From: Phallusia mammillata
Lineage: Eukaryota > Chordata > Ascidiacea > Phlebobranchia > Ascidiidae
Length of the DNA stretch: 64,000 nt
Assembly: GCA_003260075.1 (NCBI GenBank)
Contig: QLIY01000196.1
Location: 124,001 to 188,000, forward strand
Reading direction: 5' to 3'
A program made the position numbers and the translations under genes. This document shows, one piece after another, positions 29,501 through 43,400 of the stretch (position 1 is the stretch's first letter; the number at the start of each line of letters is the position of its first letter). The notes under the pieces are model-generated. The model worked only from the letters and a program-made list of their open reading frames with translations, ran no database searches and had not been told where the DNA came from.

Positions 29501-32500
29501 TCGATACTATTTACAATAGCCTACATTGCAAAACGAAAAACACACATTGATTTAGGTGTACTGAAAGCTTACTATTAAAAGTAATTGGTTAGAACACCAT
29601 AAAAATAGCACTAACACCAAAATCAAAAATGTTTTCATGCCTTTCTGAAGAGAATAAATTGCTTGTTGCTTGAGTCGAACAACATCCCCCCCCCCCCGAT
29701 TACTCTGTGGTGAAGAACCAACTTCCTGAACCGATCATCGTTAAATTGATTCGCATCCTTCCTGTGATCTCATCATCACCAAAGATCAGCCTTCGCGTCG
29801 AAATACACGGGTGCGGAGTAGGCGAAGTTACAACTTCCACAGAACAACCACAAACCACAAGTGAAGCAGCTGGTACCACTACCACACCATTCTTGGTTGA
29901 AACAACCACTGAAACTGTGACAAAGACCACCGAACCAGTTGTCACCACATCACCGACTGCTGGTAAATAGCTTTTGTATCAACGTTTCATGACATTATGT
30001 AAAAAATAGTTCTGTTGAACGATAGATTCAAGTTTACGAAAAAGAAAAAAGAAATTTATTGCGCCTTAACAGCATTATTAGTATACGTGATCAATCATGA
30101 AAATCGTATTGATAAAGAGAAGCATAAAGCCACTTATTGGTTATTTTAGAAAACTTTAAACTTGATTCATATGCTGGAACCTTAAATAAAACTGGTGTTT
30201 AATTAAACTTTTGTAGGAACTACTACGACAAAAGCGGTAGAAACAACCACAACCGAAGTGGTCAAGTCTACACCACTTTCAAGTACCAGCACAAGTGGGG
30301 AGGTTTCGACCACAACTGAGATGGTGCAAACCACGTCAACGAAACCAGTTACAACAGTCGAAACTACAACTACAGGTATATCTTTTCAAAAACCCCCCCC
30401 CCTAACAACTTACAGAAAATATCTTTACCTGCAAAAACTGGGATGGCATATTAACTGACGGTGCCCAGGCCCGGGGAGAACCATCTTCTGTCCTGCTGTT
30501 TAGACGGCCGTACTCTGGAGAACTGCCCTGTTTGGTCGATGAAGCAGAAAGCTCTGCAGCGCCGACAGTGTTCGATGCGTCGACTTCGACTCCCATCTCC
30601 AAGCGGCAAATCTCAGGACTCGTTTCGACAACATTCATCGACGTGGTTTCCATAACTTAGCCAACAAAATAATTTTAATTTTAAATGTTTTGCCGCAGCA
30701 ATATGTTTCCGACACAAATTATGCTTTTTACCTACTAATAAACCTAAACCGATCTAAATTTGTGGAACCAAGATATACCTGTAGTTGTAGTTTCGACTGT
30801 TGTTACTGGTTTTGTTGAAGTGGTTTGCACCATCTCAGTTGTGGTCGAAACCACCCCACCTGTGCTGGTACTTGAAAGTGGTGTAGACTTGACCACTTCG
30901 GTTGTGGTTGTTTCTACCGCTTTTGTCGTAGTAGTTCCTACAATAGTTTAATTAAACACGAGTTTTATTTAAGGTTCCAACATATCATTGAAGTTTTAAG
31001 TTTTCTAAAATAATCAATAAGTGGTTTTATGCTTCTCTTTATCAATACGATCTTCATGATTGATGACATATACTGATGATGCTGTTAAGGCGCAAAAAAG
31101 TTCCTTCTTTTTTTCCGTAAACTTGAATCTATCGTTAAATAGAACTATTTTTTACTTAATGTCATGAAACGTTGACACAAAAGCTTTTTACCAGCAATCG
31201 ATGATGTGGTGACAACTGGTTCAGTGGTCTTTGTCACAGTTTCAGTGGTTGTTTCAACTAAGAACGGTGTCGTAGTGGTAACAGCTGCTCCACTTGTGGT
31301 GGTTTGTGGTTGTTCAGTGGTAACTTCGCCTTCTCCGCACCCGTGTATTTCGACACGAAGGCTGATCTTTGGTGATGATGAGATCACAGGAAGAATGCGG
31401 ATCAGTTTAACGATGATCGGTTCAGGAAGTTGGTTCTTCACCACAGAGTAATCATCGCTGTTTGCTGAACGTAAGACAATATTGCAATGAGCGTTCAATC
31501 AATACATCAAAAATGTTTTCAAAAATGTTGGTCTTAACCTATTGCAACACAGATGTGAAAATTACCGGCTGATCTTATTGTATAAATTACTCCGGCAAAC
31601 AGTGACGTGGTTAATACATTCTGAGCCATTTACCGAAAAGGGTATTAAGTTAGGCCGATTACCTTCAAATACAACAGGTCGTCGAATAGTCTGTCCATCT
31701 TCATCCACGACAGTCTCCTCAACCATCTTAACACCTTCCCCCCCCCCCCCGGCTGATTCGGTATAGCGCCTTCAATGGGCCTGGCGTACTGTGTTTTACT
31801 CCGGCAAACAGTGACATGGTTAATACATTCTGGTCCATTTACCGAAAAGGGTATCAAGTTAGGCCGATTACCTTCAAAAACAACAGGTTGTCGAGCAACC
31901 TGTCCATTTTCATCCACGACTGTCTCCTCAACCATCTTAACACCTTCTTTATCAGCATACTCGATGGTGAACTGACCAACAAATCCGCCATCTTCACCAC
32001 CCTGTGTAGAAACACCAGTCACCTCAGTCAGCTCCAAGAAGGAAACTTCCAAATATGGTGCGGCGTCGTTCTCTTTCGGAGACCAGGAAAGCGATTTGGC
32101 ATCTTTTGACGAACGAATTCGGGCAAATTCTGGGTTTCTGTCGGGAAGATATGACGAAGCCCAAACTTGTTCGTCTTCGATGAGACCAGAGTCCATTCCG
32201 AGTGCATCGTCACAATATTCTATCAAAATAGGTGAATTTCTTAAAATAAGGACAATTTTTTATCAGCTATTGGTTGGCAACGCGAACTAAAACTACGTGT
32301 TTCTAACTTTTCATGCAACACCAGAATAAAAATATTTAACACCACTTCTTACTAGATGTGGAGGTTGTGGAAACTCCTGCCGAAGTTGTGGTAAAAGATA
32401 CTCCGCTAGTTGTAGTTTCCGGCAGTTCCGTGGTGGTTTGTGGTTGTTCTGTGGTAGTTTGTGGTTGTTCTGTCGTAGTTGTAACTTCTCCTTCCCCGCA

Positions 32501-34370
32501 TCCGTGTATTTCAACTCGTAAGCTGATCTTTGGTGATGAGGAGATTACAGGAAGGATGCGGATCAATTTGACGATGATCGGTTGTGGAAGACGATTCTTC
32601 ACTACTGTGTGATCATCACTGTTTCCTGAAATATTAAAAAAGTTTGAGTTAAAGTAAAAACAGACATTTTAGTATTTACTGTCTATGTCTTGCATTATTT
32701 GTATTGTAGTCCTTTGTGCTAATGGTAAAACAGTTTGAGGTTACAAATATTTTTTTTTCATTTTTAAAGCTATGTTTTCTTATAAACAAGATAATAAAAG
32801 GGCTATTTGACGAAAACCACACCAAGAAGGTAGGGCAGCAAAACCTTTTACCTTTAATCGCTGATACATTTTTGTTGGAGCAAGGATTATTGACAAGTTA
32901 CACACAATTCTTCTGTGAAATGTTCCTCAATACCAGAACAATGCTAGCTTTACTACACTTGATAACTTGGTTCCCTAAAAGAAACCAAAACAAGTGTGCT
33001 ACAACTTAAATATATACCTTCAAAAACGACAGGTCGTCGAACAGTCAGTCCATCTTCGTCCACGACTGTCTCCTCAACCATCTTAACACCTTCTTTGTCA
33101 GCATACTCGATGGTGAACTGACCAACAAATCCACCATCTTCACCACCCTGTGTAGAAACACCAGTCACCTCAGTCAGCTCCAAGAACGAGACTTCCAAAT
33201 ATGGTGCGGCGTCGTTCTCTTTCGGAGACCAGGACAAAGATTTAGCATCAGCCGATGTTCCCTGGGACCTGAGCCGGGCGAATTCCGGGTTTCTGTCGGG
33301 AAGATATGATGAAGCCCAAATCAGTTGATCATCGATGTCACCTGACTCCATTCCGAGGGCATTGAGACATGGTCCTGTATAAAATAAACAACAAACTTTA
33401 AATAATGGCAACACTAAATAAGGACTTTAAATACATCTCGATCAAAAGTAAAACAACCAGAAAACTTGCATGACGTAATAAAGCCTTATTTCAGCTAACG
33501 ATCATAACAGCCTTTGCTAAACTGTTAGCAATATATTTTATTCACTATGTACAAATTCTCATGTACGTATGTTCTCATGTATTCTCATTTGTGCTATGAA
33601 ACGTTGGAGTGTTTGGGGTCAGAATACTCTTTTACTTTTATCGGCAATTTTATTAAACAGTTGTTTCAAGCGACTTTAAAAACAATTTTATACAGGAGAT
33701 TTTTATTACAACAGACAATCAACAACAATCTGTTAAGTCGCCATCATAAAGTTGAAAACGGTCAAATTGATGAAGTACCAAACAAAGAAAACACTAGTAC
33801 AAACAGAGTACATTACCTTTGGTGGTTATTTCAGTAGATGACGAGATGGTGGTAGTTACAACTGCAACTTTGGTTGTGGTTGTTACCGATTGCGAACCAG
33901 TCGTGGTCGCTGGTTCCGTTGCACTGGTTGTTTCTTCAACTGGTGCGGTTGTGGTTGCCGCCAATTCGCACGAACAGCATCTAAATTGTAAAAAAATACA
34001 AATTGATTTCCCCCCCCCCGTTGTGGTTGCCGCCAATTCGCACGAACAGCATCTAAATTGTAAAAAATATAAATTAATTCATTCAAAGCATGAAAGAATT
34101 AAATGGTTGCAAACTACCAACCTGTCATCTTCGTATGTCTGCAGGTAATATCCTTCTTTGCACAACAGACTACATGTTTTGACACATTCTGTACGTCCGT
34201 TCTCGCAAGTACATGTTTGACATTCGCTTACAACCAAGCTGTCTTCATTCTGTAGACAACATATAATATAAAAAAAACTTAAAGTTGTCCTCAAATTAGA
34301 CTTTATTTTGTTCAGGCTGACAAATACCTTTAATGTTGTGTATTACCACCTGCTGCCTTTCCAGCAAATT

Positions 34371-34401
<31 letters not shown>

Positions 34402-37400
34402 AAATGACGTTTCGACTTCCCATACAGGATATTGACACATTGTAAAACACAAAGTATTAAATTTTGTAAATTTATATAAACGAAATGAATATGCTATCTA
34501 TGTCTGATCTGTGGTATTTTTAGTCTGTAAGCATTTACTACGTATCAACCTTACTTATTGTGGCAAACCTACCGGAATTACAACACCATTGTATATACAA
34601 GGACAGTTCATCTCGTCGCTTCCATCCGCACACTGTCTCACTCCATCACATTTGCTCTCGTTTCTAACGCACTTATCGCATTGGTCGCATTCGAAGTATC
34701 CAGCTTTGCATGCACAAGATATGCCTGGAGTGGTTGTGGTAACCGGCTCGGTTTCCTGAGAATAGAGAATATTGTTAATTGTTTTTGTTGGATTTTGGCT
34801 TTCAGATTTTCAAGATTTTGAACTTTATACAAAATACAGTTTCGTTGCCATAGCGAAGATGCTGGAATTGCCTTGCTTTAATCCTCACAAATTGTTTTGC
34901 GAATTTTGAAGTTACTGTTCTCAAATTGCCGATATGACTTTTCAATCGATCTTAACAATCAACAAATTACGTCCAGGATCTTTACGGATAATTTTGACTT
35001 TTTTGTGCAATTACATGGTACAGTTTTTGTTTGTTTGTTTTAAAAACATGACCCAAGCAAAAGCAAGATAACGCATAAAAATTCGATATCTATAATGATA
35101 AAAAATTCATGATTTGGTGCACTCACGGTGGTGGTTGATTCTGTGGAAAGCAGGGTTGTGGTGGATTGGGACGATTCAGTGGTTGTCACAGCTTCAGAAG
35201 TTGTTGTCGGTTCTATTGTGGTTGTCAATGGTTCTGAAATAGAAATGATGTTAAAAATAATTCAAATCTCTCTTAAACATCAAGTCTTACCTTTTACGCA
35301 CATACAACAGCCGCTTTCATCTGTTTCCATTTTCATTCCCTTCGCGCAGCCACTGATGGTGCAGTAGTTGGCGCATCGCAGTTTAGCGTTGATACACTCA
35401 CACCTGGAACAAGTTCCAACGTCGATCATCTCGCCCGCTGGGACTGTGTTTCCTGCAGAAAAAACAGAAGGATTTGAAGGACTTTTGTAGCTTTGTGTCC
35501 TAATGCTTAAAACTGTTAGAGAAAAACGTTTAAAGTTGTAGTTTTGTTTTCCCATGTGGAGTCGCAGAGTAAATCTTTTTTTACGTCGTTCTTACCATCT
35601 TGGTCGACGCATGGACACGACTCGACAGGAATGCATTGCCCAGTGACGTCATCACGGGCCATCCCCTCTTTGCACGAACCCCCCCCCCTTCTTTGCACAA
35701 CAGACTACATGTTTTGACACATTCTGTACGTCCGTTTTCACAAGTACATGTTTGGCATTCGCTTACAACCAAGCTGTCTTCATTCTGTGGACAACATACA
35801 ATATTTAAAAAAACTTGAAGTTGTCCTCAAATTAGACTTTATTTTGTCCATCAGGCTGACATATAGCATTTATGAAATAGGCTATTGCTGTCAGGCATAA
35901 TGTATAACCGAGTATTGCTCATCCAGCAGTTTTATTATAAATAATCGACGTTTCGACGCTCATCCAGCGTTATGTATAGCATTTATGTTGTGCATTACCA
36001 CCTGTTGCCTTTCCAGCAAATTTTCATTGGAAAATAACCCACGTTTCGACGTCCCATACAGACACATTGTAAAACACAAAGCATAAAACATTTGCAAACT
36101 TATAGAAACGAAAAGAATATGCTATCTATGTCTGATCTGTGGTATTTTTAGTCTGCAGGCATTTACTACGTCTCAACCTTACTTAATGTGGCAAACCTAC
36201 CGGAATTACAACACCATTGTATATGCAAGGACAGTTCTCCTCGTCGCTTCCATCAGCACACTGTCTTACTCCATCACATTTGCTCTCGTTTCTAACGCAC
36301 TTATCGCATTGGTCGCATTCGAAGTATCCGGCTTTGCATGCACAAGATATGCCTGGAGTGGTTGTGGTAAACGGCTCGGTTTCCTGAGAATGGAGAATAT
36401 TGTTAATTTTTTTTGTTGGATTTTGGCTTTCAGATTTTAAAGATTTTGAACTTTATACAAAATACAGTTTCGTTGCTATCGCGAAGATGCTTGAATTGCC
36501 CTGACTTATCCCCGACCATTTGTTTTACAAATTTGAAGTAACTATCCCCAAATTGCCGGTATAACTTTTCAAAATTGAACTAAATCAAAATATTTCGTGC
36601 AGAATCTTTACAAAAAAATGACCTTTTTTGCGCAAATATATAATATTTCTTTTTCTGCTCCAAAAACAAGACTTCGACATAGGTAAGATAATGCACAAAA
36701 ATTCTATATTACAAGAAAATATTCTCAAATACATGATTAGGTGCACTAACAGTGGTGGTTGATTCTGTGGAAAGCTGTGTAGTGGTGGATTGGGACGATT
36801 CAGTGGTTGTCACAGCTTCAGAGGTTGTTGTCGGTTCTACTGTGGTTGTCAATGGTTCTGAAATAGAAATGATGTTAAAAATAATTCAAATCTCTCTTAA
36901 ACATCAAGTCTTACCTTTTACGCACATACAACAGCCGCTTTCATCTGTTTCCATTTTCATTCCTTTCGCGCAGCCACTGATGGTGCAGTAGTTGGCGCAT
37001 CGCAGTTTAGCGTTGATACACTCACACCTGGAACAAGTTCCAACGTCGATCATCTCGCCCGCTGGTACTGTGTTTCCTGCACAAAAACAGAAAGATTTAA
37101 AAACAAAAACTAAATTAATTTTATGTTTTAAATCGATGACGTCAGAAACTATACTAAAGAAGACTTTTTTGTAGCTTTGTGTGCTAATGCTTTGGATTTA
37201 TTATGATGAGAAAAACGTTTGAATTTTTAGTTTTGTTTTCTTATGTGGAGTGGCAGAGTAAAGTCTCGATTTTTTTAAGAACTTTAGTAATATGCGCCGT
37301 TCTTACCATCTTGGTCAACGCAGGGACACGATTCGACAGGAATGCATTGTCCAGTGACGTCATCACGGGCCATACCCTCTTTGCACGAGCAACATTTTCC

Positions 37401-40400
37401 GTTGCTGTCCTGTGCAAGTGACATCTGACATGTGAGGTTGGAGCGAATGTCGGAACAGGATGGAGTGCAAGTACAGATGCCGTACTCTTCGCCTATATAC
37501 GTTTAAAATAAAGCATTTGATTAAAAGGCATTAAAATAACGATTTTTTTTAATTAGTGAAAAAACAGTGTTCGTTTTTGTGGAAGCGCCTTTTTGTTTCA
37601 AATTTTTTGTTGGGGTGCAGGCTTGCTTTTTTCGATGCTAAACATTAAACGACAAAAATGCCGTCATACGATAGGTTTTGTCCAAATTTCATTAATCGTA
37701 AACAAAAATTGAACTGAAAAAAAATATGTGCTTAATAACTTGAAATATTGGAACGTATTTCATTCCAGTGTCATATAACTTACAAAAAAACACACGCACT
37801 TACTTTCATCGCAAACTATCCCCCCCCCCTGTGAGGTTGGAGCGAATGTCGGAACAGGATGGAGTGCAAGTACAGATACCGTATTCCTCGCCTGTACGCA
37901 TTCAAAAAAATGATTAGGGAAAAACAGTTTTCGTTTTTCTAGGCCAGGGTTATTGTACACAATTACTCCAACAACCTCTTTTACACCATTTTCTTCTCAT
38001 AAGAAGCCATTTTCGCCCACAAACGTAACCTGATGTATTTGAATTTGTAACTATTCGCCCAGTTAAACAAACGCTCAAACATATGTAGTGTTAACAAGTT
38101 CAATAAACCCTGAACCACTTAGGGTCATTCATAAGCGTATTGGGGCACAGCAGATTTTTAAGGGCCACAGGTTTGAATTTTACGTGAGGAGCGGAGCGCT
38201 TTTTTCATGCCAAATGTTAAACGACAAAAATTTGAAACGAAATATTTGAAAACAAAAAATCAACAGAAAAGGTATTGTGCTAAATAACGTAAAAATGTAG
38301 CAACGAATTTCATTTCAATGTCAAGTACACCCCCCCCCCGTTCCAACTTTCACCGGGCTGTAAAGTATTGAAATAAATGTAAGAAAAACAAAAAATATGT
38401 TGCTCTCTGCTTGCTATAAGGCAGTTGCTTAAAGGCTTTTGATTAGAAGTCAATGCGTTTCTTATCTTTGCGTTTATCGTGTCGTTGTTTTCGTTTTTCG
38501 CCCCTTGCTATAAAGGCGACCTAATTAGGACAGTGAAACGTCAGTAAAAAACAACACATTGTCAGAGGAGCAGTACTTGGTTCATACAAATTTAAGTTTT
38601 GCAGTGTTATGAAATTGTTGAACCTCAAGGTAGTTAGACGCGTATGAAAAAAAGATAAAACAACAACAAACGATAGACGATTGTGTAATCTTTTTGATTC
38701 AACAAACAATAAATAAAAAGCAACACTGGCAAAGTGAGAGAGTAATACAAATTTCAATAGGCAAAAACGTTTGTAGCGTATATTTTAAGCTCGTGGCATA
38801 CTTCATTTTTTTGCGACACCCTTTCTGCTAATCCCAAAACTATTTCACAGAAATTGATTTGCAACTTCAAACTAATTCGTAAGACTTCTCTTGGTAATAA
38901 GATAAAAGTGTGCACAAACCTCTTTAGTTGTTCCCCCCCCCCGTTCCAACTTTCACCGGGCTGTAAAGTATTGAAATAAATGTAAGAAAACAAAAAATAT
39001 GTTGCTCTCTGCTTGCTATAAGGCAGTTGCTAAAAGGCTTTTGATTATAAGTCAATGCGTTTCTTATCTTTGCGTTTATCGTGTCGTTGTTTGCGTTTTT
39101 CGCCCCTTGGTACTGATAAAGGCGACCTAAATAGGACAGTGAAACGTCAGTAAAAAACAACACATTTGTCAGAAGAGCAGTACATTGTTCATACAAAGTT
39201 ATGAAATTGTTAAACCCCAACGTAGTTAGATGCGTATGAAAAAAATTATTAAAAAACAAACAAACGGTAGACGATTGTTTAATCGATTTGATTCAACTGA
39301 CAATAAATAAAACGCAGCACTGGCAAAGTGAGAGAGTACAAATTTCAATAGGCAAAAACGTTTGTAGCATCTATTTTAAACTCGTGGCATACTTCATGCG
39401 ACACCCTTGCTGCTAATCCCAAAACTATATTTCACAGAAATTGATTTGCAACTTTAAACTAATTCGTAAGGCTTCTCTTGGTAATAAGATAAAAGTGTGC
39501 ACAAACCCCTTTAGTTGTCAAACCCAACAAACAATTCACAGCACACTTAGACACCTTAAGAACCACTAAATTATGACAACACGACAATATTTTTTCTATT
39601 TATTATCAAACATAAAAACTCTGTCTCACGTAATAAAAAATCAAAAATAAGTTACAAGTATTTTACCACCAACAGTTTTAAAAGCCCCCCCCCCTTAAGA
39701 ACCACTAAACTATGACAACACGACAATATTTTTTCTATTTATTATTAAACATAAAAACTGTCTCACGTAATAAAAAATAAAAAACAAGTTACAAGTATTT
39801 TACCACCAACAGTTTTAAAATGAACTTTACTAACCTGGTGAACAGTGCCATTTTCGTCTTTACAGGCACAGTCCATCGGTTCAACACACATTCCGTTCGC
39901 TCCAACAACCTTGTCACCAGGGCAACCACATCCGGGAATGCAGATCCTAGCTCCAACGCAAGGTTGACTGGTTTCCAAGTACTGACACTTTTGAGGGCAT
40001 GGGTTCACGCATTGGACGGTTTCTTGGCCATCTGGACAGGCTGAACAAATACACGTTTAAATAGTAACCACGTTTTGGATTTCAGTTACAAAATCAACAC
40101 AAACCAAAAAGTGGTCGTTAATACAACTCAACAAAAGCCATTTTCAGAAATTATAAAAATGTAGCAATGTAGGCGTCGCAATCTACAACATGGTTCTCCA
40201 AAAACATGACATCAAAACCTACAGTACTTTACAACCAAACTATTTTCTTTTGATACAAAGACATTTTAATGTTAATGATGCCATTAGCATTTACCGAAAC
40301 GTATAAATAAAGCATGCCGCTTTTTAAGTCTATTTGGGCCGTTATATTCCTAAATATAGGCATTTGTGTTTAAAACTGCACATGAACTTAAAATATTGAC

Positions 40401-43400
40401 GAGCGCTGCATCAAGCTATCTCGTGTTGCCAACTCAACATAAAAATGGAAATAAAATGAATTAAAAAAATTGAAAAAGGTGACTAAAGCCTGCCTCTGTA
40501 AAGGAGCAGACTTACTCATGGTGGTTGTGGCTTGTGTGGTTGTTTTAGGAGCTGGAGAAGTGGTAAAGACTGGTGAACTTGAACTTGTTGTTTGGCCCAT
40601 AGTGGTTGTTGTCATTTCCTGCATAACAACAAGGAAATGACAAAACAAATCCGAATTTTAAGTGATAATTTAGATTTAGATTGTAGAAAATACTTACAAC
40701 TGTTGTAGTGCTCTCTCCAATAGCAGGAGTGGTTGTCTCCGGGCCTTCACATGGGGTACCAGTACATTTCAAAGTGCTGTCCACGCATTGACTAAAGAAA
40801 CACATTATAAAGTTTTACCATTTTGTACTTTTGGACAACTTTGCCTACACTGTTATTTCGAGAAAAATGAGTTTGATTTTTTTGCACTGCCTTAAGATAA
40901 GGTTATACATGTAGTAATTCGCCAACAAATTGCTTCCATTACACACACAAAATAGAGGAATCGGCAGTTTAATTTTGTCCGAACAAATGCAACCTGTGTA
41001 CTGTCAAGATGTGTTTTTTCTTCAAAAATTTAGAAAAAAGTTACACGCAGTTTTAATGGCAAAATATGACAAGGAAATTTGCATGAAAACCACTAAATCG
41101 GTCGCTGTATTTTATTTATTTGAATATGACAACTTATTTTTTCATGGGCCCTAAACATGGTTTTGACACCATAGTTACGTAGCAAAACCACGAACCAAAC
41201 GGTTGTTATAATTTGCATTTAAATACGGAACGTTAAACAGCAGGGATTTGATAGAAACACGAACGCGTTGAATTATGCTAATTATGTACTTTTTGACTAA
41301 GCAAATGTTATTGTAGAATACTTCGAACACAAAATACAAACTTCAACATACCATTCCATACAGTTGTATGGGATGATTGTTCCTACAGGCAAAACAATGC
41401 TTCCCACTTTACACGGGCATTGCTGTCTCTCAATACATCTTCCCTCATGTTGCACAGTTCCATTGGGACAGTGGCATCCCTCTACACATGTGCTCGTACA
41501 GCCCTCATCTTCTGCAGCGGTCCAACAGTCTGCTGAACAAGTGCTACCGCATGGTTGGTACACCTTGCCGCTCTCGCATTGCAAACCTAAAGAATGGAAA
41601 AAATCGAAACGATTTTTTTGAATTTTTGTCTGGAAAACCAAGTGGTAAAAATCAAAATCGGGGGGCTAAATGTTAATGCGAAAAATGAGGTTTCTTTCGT
41701 AAAGCAATGTAGTGTATGAAAATATTACATACTCAAGTATGTTTACATGTTCTTTACAAACAGGTAAACCAACCATTGTGGTTTTAAAATATAAAAGAGA
41801 AAAATGGCTTTCAAAATAGTATTTGGGCGTTGATTTTACGTTGAAAGTGTTCAAAAGATATATAGACAAGGCAAAAAGTGCATTTAAATTGAACAAAATT
41901 TTGTAAATTTTTTTTAGACCAACTTACCACAGATTAGTAACAATTGAACTTACCACAGCTTCCAGTCGATCTCCACGGGATATGGACTCCAACCTCGTTG
42001 CATTCCCGCACATAGGCAGCCACGGCAGTACACAAGCACTCACAGTCACCACCCCTATCACAGCCACACGAATCCCACAGACACGACTGATAGTAAGGCT
42101 CTGGGTCTACGAACTGATGGCAGTCGGAGAAAGGACTTTCCTGCAGATGACGACAAGCGTACCTCGCCCAGTCTGCTCTCTGCGGACTGACAATACAAGG
42201 ATGAACTGGATCCTCCTCCGAACGTGGACAGGAACTGAAGACTTTCCAACTGTCGCCGAACATTCGAGTGTTGGACTCAAGCTCACCTGAATTGAAAAAA
42301 AAAATTGGTCGAGCATTAGTGTAAAGAAATGTAGTATGGTGCCAAACTGAAGGGAGTTAAAGTGATTAACATGAGAAAAAGTTTGTCTGAAGATCAAATG
42401 CATCAACCTACTTTTAATATCAGGAATAATGTCACATACGTTATACAGTTTCAAACTGCAATCAAATATTAACGGAATCAACAAGACTTGAACAGCACAA
42501 ATATTTAAAGCACACAGCACGTAACAGTAGACGCAAAGACGGAGTATCTTTTTTGGACATTTTCCACGGAACATCAATAGGTTTTGTTTGCCATAATCTG
42601 ACCTTGTCGAGTTCTGAAATCGTTGAGCTCATTTCCATCGAAGTTTCCGCACAATCCACAAACTTGAGACTTGAACTTGGGTTCGAGTTTGACGTAAACA
42701 CGAGTTCCGACATCCCACAAAACAGTCAATCCGATCTGTAAAAAATGGGTTTTAATCAATTGGATACTGTTTCTTTTAGAGGTATAAATTGTGCAAAAAA
42801 TCTGCTATACCTTCGTTTTAATGATGATGAAAACTCCAGCCCTGATCGTTCGGAAGTCGGCTTTTGGTGTTTCGGGTTTTGTGAATGGATTGCGGGAAAT
42901 GATTGGCTCCGATCCCCGGATCAAATGGATCACAGTGTCGTACAACATTAGCTAGAAAATGGATAGGAAAATGTTCAAATCAATCGATGTACATAGATGT
43001 TGATGGATGTTGTAAATAGAATCCAAACCAGTCTTTTTGAAAACCATGAAAATTTAAATACTGCTTTGGAGGTGTATGTACATTTTGTGACAGTAAGAGC
43101 GGCGAAAATAATTGCAATAAGACCTGTTAGGCTGAGGTGAAAAACAAAGGGAAAGTGGTAAAACAAACGATGGAGATGCGTTTCCTGAATGAATTTTATG
43201 GGTCATATTTTGCACCAAAAAAAGCAAATTGCCATAATCTCTCGACCAAATTGCAATTAGACAAAACCGGAAAAGTTTTCCCACGACGAAACATTTTTTT
43301 GGTTCACAAAAACAAACCAAAACTAAGAGGGCACCAACTAACTGTTTGTCACTTACCTTAACAGCCTTGGTGCAGGTGACACCTCCTGTACTGCATGGAA

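Larger units (their letters stand above)
33944..37891. repeat. Set of duplicated blocks with C runs at 34010, 34371, 35679 and 37820
   Basis: Sequence 33944-34009 matches 34020-34086. The block 34125-35680 matches 35689-37380. Sequence 37431-37495 matches 37830-37891. The C run at 34371-34399 is 29 bases long. Confidence 0.82.

Noticed and set aside
29707..30458. Plus-strand F5/8C ending and Thr-rich ORF as a separate gene
   Set aside because: It is an inverted copy of minus-strand exons between two C runs. No other exons of a plus-strand gene are present.
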